Positions 36,061-50,717 of a stretch of 64,000 nucleotides of DNA are shown here, one piece after another. Within the stretch, counting starts at the first letter, position 1. The number at the start of each line of letters is the position of its first letter. The stretch covers positions 29,732,481 through 29,796,480 of the forward strand of contig NW_019211460.1 in NCBI RefSeq assembly GCF_002443255.2. The letters are read 5' to 3'. This stretch comes from Varroa destructor. Its lineage: Eukaryota; Arthropoda; Arachnida; Mesostigmata; Varroidae. The notes under the pieces are model-generated. The model was not told the origin of the DNA. It saw only the letters and a list, made by a program, of their open reading frames with translations, and searched no databases. Made by a program: the position numbers and the translations under genes.

Positions 36061-38044
36061 GAAAGAGAGAACACATACAGCCAAACAGTTCTAATTCTAT
36101 CGATAAACATCTCATCGTGCCGTTTAGCGGTAGATGAAGGAATATAGGAAAAAAAATTAGATAAAATCTAATAAATGGGTAACAAGCGGAAAATGAAATT
36201 ATCTCATAAACATTTGTCAGCGTCACTATGATCACTAGGTCGGAGCCAGAAAAACATTAATCATAAAAACAAAAAACACGTGCGCACACGCATACACATA
36301 CCAGATCCAGTCACATTCACACGCACTCAAGTAAATGGACATGGACATCTTAGGCCATTTCTTAAATTGCTAACGAGGACATTGAAACACTATTCAGCAG
36401 AGCATTATTAGTAAGAAGGTATGCGCAACGGGTGATGATATTGAGAGATGACAGTGTGATAAATCTAATAATCATTACGATAATAATGAATGCAGTGAAA
36501 AGACGCAAACTGTAGACAAATGAGTTAAGTACACAGGCAGTAGTATGCTCTATATCCTGAACCACTATTCGACTCCGAGTGAAGTTAAGTGGAAGAGATT
36601 GATAAGCGCTAGTGAATTCGTGTGTGTTGTGAGTGATGTAGGTCGGAAAACGTGCAGTCGTGGAGTGGAGTATGCGCAACTCGGCCAGAAACGTCTAGTG
36701 AAAGGGACAGCAATGAAAACTCAGGCAGTAATGGAGTGTCTGGTGTTCGATAGGAGCGGAATTGCTTGCAGATGAATGCGAAAAATCATCGAAAACGAAA
36801 TGAATGATGCCTATAATGATGATGATCATGACGGCGAAGAGTAGTAAACTTTAGAAACCAGGAAAGGGAGAGGGTGGATTGAGACGGCGTCATCTGCTGG
36901 CATCAATCTGTTTCGCAGAAATGGAGTACGCGAAGGCGCAAATTAGCTTGGTTGGGTGGCCATCAATAGGGGACTGGTGAAGCTGACGTAGATTTCAGTG
37001 GAAGCGATGACAGAATGGAAAAACAATATAATAGCGAGAAATAATGGTAGGGAGAAAGAAAACAAGGAGATTTCTCATGCTGTCAGAAGCGGAGCAGGTA
37101 TGTGAACAGAAGTGACAATATGGAATGACAATATGCAGTGACAATATAAAACATCACAACATTATTGTAATCATTTAAAGATAAAGAATCGTAACTGGTC
37201 TGCCCGACGAAAGCTCATTGGCCACCCTCCAGTTTCAGCATCTCAAATCAATTTAGAAAATAATTTTCAAATTTGGCGCGTTTTCTCAGTACAGGGAAAT
37301 GCTCGTTTTATTTTTGCGTTCAATGACGATGTTTATCATGGCGATGGTAATAGTGGAACGATTGAGCTTTTGCTTTACTTTTCGACTCCGCAATGCTGTT
37401 TCACTGGACGAAATCGAACTAAAGTGCGGTTCCGTTATGTGAATTTATCCAATCTTGAAATCAAAACAAGATGCGATGTAGTGGTAACTCCGAAATTAGG
37501 TTGCGTTGCATAGTCAGATTAAGCTTAATAATCTTTTTTAATGAAACGAATTAGTTAAGTTGTGCTTTAAAATGATTGATTTCTGGTGTCATTACGCAAC
37601 TTCCAATTCAACTTTCAATGCTTTATTTAGTCAAAATATTCAGAGCACGCTTACGCACGATTTAGCCTTTTCTGGGTTAAAAATCTGATAGGAAACGTAT
37701 TATTGGTTCTATTTAAATAACAAGAAATGAAACACAAGCATTGTCCCCATGCTGGAGGCGCGGCGTGTGTAAACACAGTAAGAATTACTATTATTATTAT
37801 GTCGGTAAGGCAACACTAAGTTATTGAAGTCGCTGAAGGTTACCTGCGATGTTTATGGTTGTAACCAATAAAACGAAGCGCATGCGAAAGCTGTTAAATG
37901 ACCAAAGACTTTGTTTGTTTTTATTTGTTTCATTATAAAAACTATATGCGTTTTATAGTAGTACAAGCAATGGGTTTAAATTCGATATGGGCTAGCTTAG
38001 AAAGGATAATAGATATAGTAATACATTTTCTCTCACTCTATCTA

Positions 38045-38093
38045 CATATATATGTATATATATAGATGTATATATATATATATATATATATAG
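38045..38093 (+). repeat. TA microsatellite
   Basis: A (TA)n tract interrupted by tg and ga. Confidence 0.95.
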
Positions 38094-41000
38094 ATCTGTG
38101 TAGCCATCGGGCTAGAGGGCTGCTAGGCTGTTGATAATAAGAGAATTTATTGTGTTTTCAGCATGATCTAATGCCATAGCCATTGTATTCACAGCATTTG
38201 TTAACATCCGAGTAACCTTAATAAATTTCTCGAGTAAATAGGTCTTTGATTGTTGTATTTTAGAAGCAGTAGCGTTCTTACGAACAATTTTGTCATTATC
38301 ATTTATGTATCTTAATGCATAGAGAGTTGAAGTGAAGAGTCACTGAAGGTCACTGTTGTCTTGAAATGCTTAGTTAACGTCCGCAGGCCTTTGTTGTGAA
38401 ATAGACAAATGATACAGGTCGTTTAAAGCAGTTTTTAATCAAAATACTTTATGGGTTATACCAGTGAAGTTTGTAGATTTTAGATGAAAGCAGCTCTAGA
38501 TGATAATAGTAATAACAACTTGTTTGTTCGTACGCAACAAAATCTTGAGTTCGGTGCATAATGATATTCATGTTCCAGTGGCTACAAGTGTAGGGAATTC
38601 AACATACTATTATAGCAATAGGCACAGCCAACTCGGTTTACACGCGTTCGTGAAGTAGGTGAAATAGTTTTGGTATTATGCCAATCAAGCGGTGCTCAAC
38701 ATTTGTGATAGAAATGATACTATGACGATGCATGAACCAACAGGGTAAAATAATTTATTAGAATAGCAGCGATATGATAGAGTGACGCGGCTGCATGCAG
38801 TGGGCAGAGTTTGTCGTCAAAGTAGGCCATATGCAGCAAGGAAAATCGAATAGAGTGTCGCTTGATTGGGTAAGCAAGCATGTTTCGTAGGCACAAGCAT
38901 TGATACCAATTACAAACTTAGGCGTTGGTTGCTTTTACACTTGTTATGCCTGCATATGCATGCAGTTTAGTTCTAGGTTTGAAAATGTTATATTTTTTTA
39001 AAATAACTCTACAGAATTCTATTCTTGTCGGACACGCCTATAATTAGCAGTCCAGGCCCAAACTGTTTTCTTTCGTCTAGTTGATCTTGCATTATTACAA
39101 TAGTATAAGATCTAGTCAAGCAATCTTACTATTGACGTAAGGTTCAGTAGTTAGACCACAAGGACGGCATAATCGATTCTATCCTCTGCGACTTATAGGT
39201 TTAATTCTAACCAGTCAGACTAAGGACATTTTCCGAGTTTCGACAATATTTAAACTGCAACAAAAACAAACATCCGTTCTCTGCCAGAGTGCCACTGTTA
39301 ATAGCATAGATAGACTTGACAAACCAGGCGGATTCAGTTGATGTTCATGCTTTTCCACTTTAATGCATCAACATTTTATCATGGATGGTTTCTTGCTGTT
39401 GCTACCGCCGCGTTAGAAAGTCGGCTAGAAGAAACAATAGTAGTCCTTCTATCGAATCCAAACTGCATAAGCTAATCAATTTATTCAGGATGCCTCTGGA
39501 GAAGTGTTTTGATGCTGCGACATCCACAATTCAAATGGATGGATAGCTAATTACGCATGTACGCTGGTGTTGCCGTATTTACGCCAGAATGTGGTAGATG
39601 GTAGTGCATTGTAGTCCGTAACAATCTGTAATGTGTACATGCGAACATAGTCCTTACAGAATCGCGGCTCTTTGTTGATTGACTTGGTGATTGCTAAAGA
39701 TAAAAACAGCATAACGCGGAACTATGGAGCTGTCAACTAGCACATCGATCAGCACGAGCCAGTCGAGTCATGTATCATAACAATATGCCATTATAACGAG
39801 CACGCTGACAGACACCTGCCCGAACGTCACCGTTACGTTCAACAGCAATGATAGCAATAACGAACAAGGAGTACGTGTATAGTCATGTAAAACAGACAAG
39901 ATAACGTATCTGTTAGTGTAGTGCTATTATTTCATAGCAGCAGCCAAATGAAGAAATTGGGACGAAGGGCAAACTGTGATGGCAGTTCATTTAAACGAAG
40001 AATTCTTAAAAAATGCCCCTTCTCCGCCTTTCACAGAAAGCTAACACCCATCCCTCGGCCGGTTCGTTCTCGAGAATCTTCTCATTATATCTTATTATGA
40101 CGTTTCAGGTAGAGATTTCGGGGGGCTAAAAATAGCATGTAGAGGAATCAGTTATGCTGTGGTGCGTGGTGGTATCGTCGTGTCGCCGAACTGCTGGAGG
40201 GCATTTGCCTCTATTTGACGGTCATACTGATAGGTCAGAAATGGCTTATCAATTTTCAGAAATAGGTAGAAGCGCTTCCATGTAACAATCGCTCCCTGTT
40301 GTTCCTGTGCGTGTTTTTTTTTTCTTAATTCTACCTTTGGCTCTCATTCGAATCAAGCTGTTGTTGTTCCTATCGCTGTTGCTGCTGTGTTTTTGTTCTT
40401 CAATCCTTCTTCGAAGTAAGATTAAGTCTTCTGTCTTCGAAAAAGTAGCAACTGTCAACTAATGCTTACTTCGTTTCAAACGGTAAATTAAAGCTGTGCA
40501 TTACGTTATGGAATCTCATTTCTTAACGCTACTAGATTACTCGTTGTTTCATTGTGTAGAGATATTTATAACGAAGCTTTCCGTCCGTAATGATCATTTT
40601 TGTTCAAAGCATTGCCACAGTTTGTCAAAACGAATAAACAATTTGTCACTTGACAGAAAGTTATGAAGCATCAAAAAGCGGTACAACCAAATAAAACTAA
40701 AATGCAATGGCTAACAGCTAATTTCGCTGAAATACGGTGACGGAATAGATAAGGAGAGCATGTCCGCTAGCTTTCATAGAGGCAGCCCAATGGTTCTCAT
40801 CCGAATGAGCGAAGAACACATAGTTTAGTACAAATATTTTAGGAACAACAACAGAAATGACTTCATCTGCGGTTAATAGTGCAGGGGCAAGCAGTATCAG
40901 GGACAAATAAAATGACGATTAATAGTGAAAGCAATAAGATGACATATAACCTGTTTATGATAAAGAATATCATACCTTGAAAATATGGTTGATTTTTGAG

Positions 41001-44000
41001 CAAGACAGTCCTTCTTTTCGTTCGTTATTATACTACCGCTTGACGTATATGTCCGTTGTCATAACACGTGCAATGAGAATGGATCACACTCAAATCCAGG
41101 CACTCCCCAAGTACTCACGCCTTGACAGTGCCTATCGTTTACGTTAACTCTCGACTGACTATGACCTGCCAACAACGTCGCAGAATACCGTTAGTACAAT
41201 AAATGCCGTTACTACTGGTGCAATCGCCACATCTATACAACATTGCTTGATCTAAAACAATAGGAAAAATTACCGGACCGATCTAGAAGGCACCACTTAC
41301 TTGTTGGCTGTAGCCTTTTCTGTATCGATATCGGCCGGCCATGCGTCAGCCAATCGAACGAAGTTAGCCAACCTCGCTCGCGCTGGCCTAGACGATAGGT
41401 TAGGCTAGGTTACCCTATGCACTGAGTTAACAAGTGGGTCTGGAACAGAAGCGCTGCCGCGTGATTCTAATCGCTTACGCATATACCAAACAGTCCTGCA
41501 GACTACCAAATAAAATTGATTCAACATATGTATACAAAGCTCGCTCCCTATCAGCTAGTGAGCACAGCGTTCAAATGTCTTTTTCTGCTGTTCACGGGAT
41601 TTAGGTAGAAAAAAACTATTCGCGACATGTCCTTACTGTTAATTATAGAACGGATCCACGATTTTGTCTGCCTGCATCTGTATAAGTATGTAGTTTTTTT
41701 ACCTTTGCTAACGAAATAAGAAGTCGGAGACGGATGCAATATATGCCTATTTTTGAGCGTTTATTAACTAGTTAATTTTAGTTAAGTTGAATATATAGAA
41801 GCAATGTCGTGGAAGCAATAAGGACTTTTAGCAGATTGCAAGCTTTTAGTTATTACTATCCTTATCTAAATATCTAATTTTAAATTCCGCTTTATTTCAA
41901 ACGGTAAGGCTAATCGATATGGCTCCAGGTTGTCCGTGTAAGGACAACATAATAAATAGGATAGCGTGCTAAAAACAGCATTTTGTTGTTAGCCTAAATT
42001 TTCTTTCAATGTAAATGTGCTTATGCCGCAATATCAGTTTAGTGCAACGTTTGGAAAAGTGGTATCCTTTCTTATCCCATTAAAAGTAAGATAAATCTAA
42101 GTGAAACCAAAGAACTAGCGCAGAATTACGTCGTAATCGTTGTTGACGAGTAATAATGTTCCATTCTCTTTTGCCAGTTGTTTCTGTGATGTTGTTGTGG
42201 TGTCGAGTTATAATTATGTCTTTTTGCAGTTCGCGTAAAATCTTAGCAAAGCTAACCAGTTACGTAACGGTTATACAGACCCTAGAATGACCCTAAACCA
42301 CAATTCTCTGCCAGGCAGATTGTGCGTGTGCTTAGGTTTGGTGCGAGATTTAAACAACACAATGCCGTCTCCAAAAAGAATAACATGCATAAATACTACG
42401 AGTGAATGGTAAATTTCTAGCGCAAAAGTGACGACAAACTTGTCATCTATGCAGTACGAGAAAGAGCTATTTTGTTCGTCAAAAACTTAGCTCACAGAAC
42501 GTTCAAGGAAGGTGTTCTTTAGACAGGGTTTTTTAGAGTAATTCAAATAAGTTCCGATTATTGTAATAGTCGAAATGCTTAAGCCGGGACTGCAACGGTT
42601 TGAAAGAAACAAAATCGCAAGTCGTTCCAAGGCGTTGTTATTCAACTACACCGTTACGGTTCTTCACAGTAGTTTTCAAGGATCTGTGAAAAACAGGGCA
42701 AGCACGCCCTCTTTAGATGATCTTCGTCGTGGTCCCACAAGTTCCTAAGCTTCGAAGTCGATACTGCAGCAGTTCCTTTAAAGGATATTTTGACTCATAA
42801 ACGCACTTATTTTGTGTGTCAAACAAACAAACTTTTGCGTAATCAAGCTTCTGCCACAAAATATTAGCGTCATATAATACTAACATGCTTGCTTTGAAGC
42901 GAGACTTTTTCTGACAGCACGAATTTTAGATTGGGTCAAATATATCTAGGAGTATAGGTTTTATCATCTACCAAATCTACTTTTCCTGGGGACACATATA
43001 AATGCAAATTATATCCATTAGTCTATAAGCTGTTAAACCTAATTTCGATAATCTAAATATTCGTGTGCTAAGAACCTGCCGTTTACATTTTCTATCTGTC
43101 GCAATACGAGTTCGTACATTTCGTCGAGAGATGGTCACGTTATACCTCTCTATACATATCCTATGCTTCATCAGTACTCATGTATATAATTTCTCAGGGC
43201 ATTTAACGTATATGGGTTATACAACTGCAATACGCCGTATTAGATAACGTGTTTCCTTCGCAAGCAGACACATGCCTTATTTTTCTATATTTCTCATTTG
43301 ATCTTAGAATAATTTATGTTTTAAGTATCTAAGTACTGCCCACCATGTTTGTCTGCTACAAATCTATAAATGATAGAACGTATCCATAAATTTCGCTCTG
43401 CTATAGTGTCGATATAGCATCGGCGTGCTGTTACTGTTGTTGGTACTTCTTCTTGGTACCCATGAAGTATTACGATTTTTATAGGATGAAATGGACCTCG
43501 TCTTTTTTATTTTTGAACTCTTTAGCAATCTGAACTGGTAGATTAGAGATTCATTAATGAACCAGTGAAACCTATAATTCGAGAGAAATTGGTTTATCTA
43601 AAACTAAATTCTATATGATCTCATATGTAAGGACTGTTTTTCCTCGGCGTAACGCTTTTTACCGGATTACGCGCTCAATTCGAATCTTCTCTTTTCCGGT
43701 TTATTGTGAGAACTTGCAAACGTATCTCCGGAATAATTCTGATTACAATTAGGTGACTAATGAACGGAGCTGGGCATAAATGACCTTCTTCGTTATTGAA
43801 CAAATTCGTATTTCGTGGGCATGGGAAATGCCTTATACATAAATCAGGAAAAAATTACAAAAATTACATTGCCGCTAAAAATGAGTTATATACATATTTT
43901 TTTAAAGCAGAGCTACGAACATTTCACCTGGAGTTCATAAAACCAAAGCATTTGTGATTCTATATTGTGCAATACAACGAATTTCTTCAGCTACAAAATA

Positions 44001-47000
44001 TATCTGTTAGTGTTATCGTAACGAAACTAAGTAGGAAAAGATCCGTTCTAGTCATTTTAGATGTCCCATCTGAGAGTTCTCCTAAACAGATTAACAACGA
44101 TTATCAATATTTTCCTTGTTTTAAGTATAGGAAATCATAATACAATAGAAAAAAACGAGATCAATTCTTTTATAACGACATATGCGTTAGATGTTGCTTA
44201 ACAGTTAGGTTCACACAGTAATAGCTGAATCATATCGATATCCTCCGATGGGACTTGGGCCCTCATAGCAGTGAAAAAACGTCAAAAGTCCGTTGAATTT
44301 CGCGTGGCAAGTTAGTATTCAACGTCGAACTTCAGAACCTCTCTTGTCTTTTTAAGTTACTGCTGGACGGACGTACAGCGGAACTCACCCTGTATCCTCT
44401 GCTAGTTCAGTTTCTCAACATAAAATAAACGTTGTATGACAGCATGCCCTTCGTCGGCTGCTGACGGAGCACTAAGTACCAGCGATTCCGATTCGTTACC
44501 CAATTCTTATTGCGAGAAGCTCCATCAACAGTTGCAAATACTAAGAAACGTGTATGTGCGGACACTGGACTGGGGTTGCAGCTGCTAGAGTTGCACATAT
44601 GTCTGAGAAATCGGCTTTTCATTAAGAATAATTGGCATATGTAAATTTGTTTAAACGAGACCGGAAGGATATGCCCCAGCGAGCCCAATAGCAACCTTAG
44701 TCTACTGATATTTTTGGTCGGTTTCGATAGAGGGTTTTTATGATTTGCCCTCTTCTTTAGACCAATGCAAGTCATCAAATTTTGCTCACGCACACATGTA
44801 GTCACATATACACATCCACATAGTCGACAGTTGAGTCAAACTGTTCATCATATATGTTTTTTTGTACGATAAACAATTTTAATAAGTACGAAAGTTTGTT
44901 GTAATAGTCAAGTTTCTAGGAACGCACCAAAATAATATTTAAGGTTGAAAATACTCGTACCATTGTCCTTGTCATGTTTAGAAGTGACCTTTGAAAGCTC
45001 ATCTTCATAAGTTGTCTCTGGAGCATCTTTATTGTATCTTGTATCTTTATTTATAAGTTACTGCGTGGACGCGAAGCCACAACTAACGAAGAAAGCGTTG
45101 GCTTCTCACTGTTGTCCACAGTAGAACGATAGTCTAGTACATTCTGAACAACTGTCTGATTAAACATCAGGAATTAGTTAATTAACCGCGATCGCATCAG
45201 TGACGCTATCAATAAACACAGTGTCTAAATAAAGTCAAGGCTGACCTCCTTCCTTGTAGAACATCGTCAGTGACAATATAATAGTAGTTGCTTTATATGA
45301 TGTATATACCAAAACATTAATTTGCCCTGGATCAATTTGGATTACTGAAAAAACGACAATTGGCCCAGCTCAAAATCTAAAATCACTAAGTAGGTAACGC
45401 CAAGAGAAAGTGTGGCATCTCTTGTAATATCGAACGAAGCAGCAACGCAGACCGGATTGTATGAAGCCACTATAGAAATTTACGCATATATACTGATTTT
45501 TTCTATCTCGGCCGTATAGAGCCTTGCCTTAACGCCTAGCGAGATGCGCCTACGAGGCACGGCGCTCAGCAACATGTCAGTCAGTCAGCCAGCCAGATTG
45601 AGCCTTCACGCGGTATAATCTCGTAATCGCTGCTTATTATGTGAAAACTAAGGCACACAATTTAATTGAAAGCACCATGATGCTGCCGTTGCTCGAGTGC
45701 GTTTCGATCTTGTTTTACGTGACAGATTTCGATTGTGCATGTCATAGAACTAAACGTTGTAGCGTTGTTCAGTGATGCCCGTTCATTGTCCTTCTACACT
45801 TCTGTTTAGTGAAGCTTTACTGATGATATTTTGGCATTACCTTGATATTAACGTGAAAGCATAAAAGAATATCCATTATAGCAGGCGGATATTGTATGTC
45901 TGGCGGTATTCTGCATGTCAGAGTCAAACGAAAGTTTCCTTTTACTAGATGAAAAAAATTTTACGTTCAACAAAAGGGTATCTACATTGCCCTAAAATGG
46001 CGATGTTCATGTTAATACATTTGTATTGCTAAAGAAATAGAATATATTTTTATGCCACTTCGCGTCTATTATTGTTGACATGGGGTACGGAATACAGGTA
46101 CAACAGTCTGTGTCCTGCCTTGGGTTGCGTTCGAATACTATCGCGGTGGGCGCAAATGGTAGCATAGTCGCAGTCGAAATCTACGTGGACCCATTGTTCT
46201 CCAATCAGCGTGAATAACAACACTATCTATTGATCAGAATTAGATATTTGTTTATTTTCTATTATCGTAGATATACGCCATAGTATTAACCTCTGTTTGC
46301 AGTGATTTATAGAACGTTACTAATCGTTTGACAGCAGAGCGACACACGTCTGATCTCTCGATTTCGAGTGCAAAGACGGTATAAACAAGTTGGTCAGAGT
46401 TGGGTATATCTTAGGCACCTATGAAAGGTGAAGTTTGAGTTGGAGAAGCGCTGGCTATGAACTATAGCCAACGTGTTTACCTAGAGCCAGGATATGCGCG
46501 ATATGTTATATTAATAATTTGTAGATGTGAGCAACATTTCAATACAGACCATATTATTTATTAATTTCACATCGTAATATTGGACCCACATGCTAACCCA
46601 GCGAAAATATTATCCTACGCGTCAAAGGAAATGATGGCAAACTTTATGCAAAATATTTGCTGATGGATCAGTCATTTGCTATATTGACCCTTGAATATTT
46701 GTTATGTCTGAAGCGGACGGGAATATCAATACTGCTCTTTGTTATTTATGAGTCTCCTCCGTCGTTCGCTGAAGGGAGATTTTTTCGACCTTTGTTCACT
46801 TCATTCGTTTCTAGATCATATGATTCTGCGTCTCCATACCGTGCCGACTTGAAATTGTTTCATTTCAAACTACAAACCGTTTCCATTTTCAGTTTCTAGC
46901 CCCCGGCAAATAGAGCTGTTCTCCGTTATCGCCGAGTTCCCTTTTTCCACATCTTTCAGTCGTGCCTGTCAGTTGTTTTCGCCAAGAAAGCGAACTCCTC

Positions 47001-49275
47001 AACGAAAAACTCGGTGGATTAGCGAGTCTAACACGATATCGCCGAAAGCCCGATGTTGCTGCTGCTGCTGCTATTGCTTTTCTGTTGTCTAAGAGGGAAA
47101 TTGTAATAGTCATACAACTGTGGCCCGCTAACCCTTAGGGCCTGGCTCATGTCGCACCGATAGACAGATTAGTAGGACGGGCTGACATCGATATTGGTGC
47201 GTTGTCCAAGTCTGTTTAGTGTCTGCAATTACAACGGTAAATGCTGGCCGTTCGTCTGTCTTTTACCTGATAATATTGACAGTATTGCTAAATAGAGAGC
47301 ATAGCACCGCCCGCCCAGGTGATCTATAGCAATAACCCGTTTGAGTGTCGACCGTTAACTGGAATACATGGAGTCTATGCGAGTCGAATACTTCGAATTT
47401 GAAGCTTAATATCGTGTAAGCTTTTACGGTCATCACAGCAAGATCGACATGAGAGGATAATTAGGTTCTGTCCATTCTTTTTGCACTGTACCGTGTATAT
47501 TTCACGTACACGTCAATACAACGGACGGGCGGACGGACGGAGGGAGAGAGGAAACATGACAAAGCTGCAGGCAAAGGAATTCTATGATGACTACCGTCAT
47601 AACCACAGTTATTTCTGCTATTTGTAGTAGTGCCTTTGCTGCTGCTGGTAATAGTAACGTCATCACCAGCGACGCTGTTCTTTCTGGTCGGCTTCGGCAA
47701 GCTGGTTGCTTGTAGCTGCTGGAAATGTGTGTTACACTCATTGTACTATGGACGAATGGATTTCTAGCATAGTACCGACAGCGCCACAGCGGGTCATTGC
47801 TTCCATATTGTAATGCGGTGCGTCAGCTAAGGAAGGATTTCTCGTTGTCGCCGCCAGCGCCGCTTACGTATTACCGGTTGTCGACAAACTATTCCTGTTC
47901 CTGTCTAGAAGTAATAGTTTGTGATGGTGTGGCCCATTTGAACCTCATGCGTGTTTGCTTTCTCGCACGTGGCTTTGCTACGTCGATGTAGCAAAGGCAG
48001 AGTTATCATCAGCACCATCACCAGCAGCAGTCATCAGCTTCAATGGCATCATGAAGATCATCATTATCATCATTATTATTAACGGCAGCAGCAGTAGCAC
48101 ATGTCGCAATAACGATAATCACACACGACAGAAATTGAGCAGAGTCATCATTTCTCCGAAGAGCAAAGGCCAAAAGGCGTGCGCCAAAAGGTAATAAAGA
48201 AACGGGAGAGCGTGAAGGAAGAGACGAAAGAAAGGAGAAGAAGAGGTGCAGACAGGTACAAGTAGACGCGTCGTCAAAACAAAACCGAGACCAAAACATC
48301 AACTGTCGGCTAGCAACGGTAGACTACGAAATATAAACGATAACAAGTGCTCACGGTAATTCCGTAATAACAGCTCGATATTTTCTGACCCTGTTAATAA
48401 GTCTATCTATACCTTCTTGTTACTCGTCCTTAATAGTAATAAAGCTGGTGATACTAGCAATAGTCAACGTGGTACTATACTTATACGAACATTTGTACTA
48501 TGACTGGGAATGTAAAGGGGTCAAGTTAAGTTATCGATGATGGAAGGTTGCGATTGCTGCAAATAGAAGATCCGATCTGAACTTGATATTTGCCCAACAC
48601 GCGAGATTAGCCTTTTTCTCTGTTGGCTAGCCTGAGCTTATCGTCTGTGGGGTACGGACTGCAGGGCGTTCGTTTAATCTAGCCCGATTTATTCAGCAGG
48701 CTTACATGTGTCTCTATGCAAACACATAAAAGTAGGCCAATAGAATGTTGAACTCTCTTGATGACCTAGTCTAAAGTATTGTGACATCTATTGATTGTTT
48801 CCGCAATTCAAGCAAGCGCAAGTGTGGCGCTTGTTTGTTATCTCTTTGTTTTGATAATTTTGACAAAACACTGTTGCTACTACTGGTAAAGACCTGAATG
48901 TTTAGTGTTCTTTTTTTTGTTTTTACATTTTCGCCTTATCTAGAAAAAAAAAAATACGAATTGAATATTTAGAAAGGAAGCCAAATTATAGCACGATATC
49001 ATGTGATTAGAGTAGTTAATACTGGCCTCAGCCTTTGCTATTTTCCCTCGTTGGGTGCAGGGCATATATTGCCCAGCATTAGTATTAGTTATTCTAAGCG
49101 TATATTGTCTAATAATTGTAAGGATTATAAGTGTACCATTTCATGGATTAGTCATGTGGGTTAAGTTAATCAATAAAAATGCTTTTCTGTATATTTATGG
49201 GATGTATTATTGCTACGGTGAACTTTGCCAGTTTTTCCAATTCTGCGTGACACCTTTTTAAGCTCTATTATTGTC

Positions 49276-49276
<1 letters not shown>

Positions 49277-49306
<30 letters not shown>
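49277..49306 (+). repeat. TA microsatellite
   Basis: An uninterrupted tract of 15 TA units. Confidence 0.97.
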
Positions 49307-49309
<3 letters not shown>

Positions 49310-49950
49310 TCCCCTTCCCTCTGTTCTGGCTAGATGTCGTTATATCTGCGTAGATAGACACATGTCTATAGGCAAGTTTAAAACGCGAATCACCATTTTC
49401 GGAATGAAGGAATTACTGGCAAATGGAATGACGCCCAAGTCCAATCCGAGCAGAAAGAACAAACTGTAACATATGCACCCTTAAAATAAGAACGAGATCG
49501 TTTCGTGTTTTGTTGCTTGCCATCTCGCCTTCAGCTACTGCTGCCTTTTCCCATTGACACAGGATCAATGAGGGCCACTCAGAGAGGCACACAGTTCGAC
49601 TATTGAAAAAAACAATAATTTACCAGCAGCGTTAATTGGCTCCCTATATCTCGCTCGTCACTTGTTATTTTGTTTGCCTAATCTTCTTGTTCATTTACGG
49701 CTTTGTCATGTCTCGCTACAATCCTCAGTAATAATAACCAGCCCTAGTAATAATCGCAGTTTTCATAAGCAAGCCGTGTCGTGAAGATTCGTTTGTTCCA
49801 GCATACGGAAGGTAACGTAGCAAAGAGATACGGACGGGAAGAGCAATAAAAAAAACAAAGAAAAGACAGCAAAGCATCATGAAAATAAAACAACAGTTCT
49901 CAACAGCCAGATCTGCTTCCGTTGTTTCTGCTGCTGTAGCGGGAAGGTGG

Positions 49951-49972
49951 GGAGAGAGATGGAGAGAGAGAG

Positions 49973-50008
<36 letters not shown>
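49951..50008 (+). repeat. GA microsatellite
   Basis: A (GA)n tract with a few interruptions. It produces Leu-Ser runs in the antisense frame. Confidence 0.95.
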
Positions 50009-50010
<2 letters not shown>

Positions 50011-50420
50011 AGGAGGCCAATGATGTAATATCGTTTTATTCATGCTGGGATTGAGCTCAACGTCAACAACAGCAAGTAGAGAGGCGCACAAGAATTACGG
50101 CAGATTTTGTCAATAGTGTCTGTAGTTGAAGAGCTAACAAGGCTGGCCACGACCTGTCGTCTTTGTTGCTCACGCCGCCTGGTCGGTCAGTTGATGGGTG
50201 CGCGCTGTTATTGTAGCTGAAATAACAGTGACGAAGCGAATAGTGCCGACGACAATATCTCGAATGGCGATAACGTATAGTGATGCATTGTGCGCTATTG
50301 TTTTTGTCATAGTTGCTAAAGCTCTGTGCCGCGGAGGTCTGTTTGGCTGGCTGCTCTTCGTATACGGCCTCCCATCTCACGTTTATATAGCTGCACGCAG
50401 ATACTGTTGATTTTACAGCC

Positions 50421-50717
50421 ATGGATGCCGACGCACTCTTGCTTGTCTCGAGCAGTTCTGCGTTCTCTAGTGATCTCTGTCGACATCTGTTGCTGTCTAA
50501 CAGACATAGAACAGACAGTGCTTTGCGGCCAGCCGTGTTTCGGGTGACGACCCAAATGACGATGTCGACGAGACGGGAAAGGGCGATGCTGTGGAAGAAA
50601 GCCGAGAATCTATGGACAAATATAGCTTCGACGAGCGAACGACGCCAACAAAAACAAGATGAGCAACAGGAAACGTTCCTTTACTACTACGGTAGTATAG
50701 TATGGCCCGGTAATTGA
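50421..50717 (+). CDS. Unrecognised 98-codon ORF with favourable start context
   Basis: The frame starts at ATG in acagccATGG, a favourable Kozak context, and reads MDADALLLVSSSSAFSSDLC at its start, with a basic, Gln-rich C-terminal third (RRERAMLWKKAENLW, ERRQQKQDEQQE). No family is recognised. Other frames here are also open because of the composition, so it may well be chance. Confidence 0.15.
   Translation: MDADALLLVSSSSAFSSDLCRHLLLSNRHRTDSALRPAVFRVTTQMTMSTRRERAMLWKKAENLWTNIASTSERRQQKQDEQQETFLYYYGSIVWPGN

Noticed and set aside
44407..44805. 132-codon minus-strand frame
   Set aside because: No conserved motif, no convincing splice sites, and a length compatible with chance.
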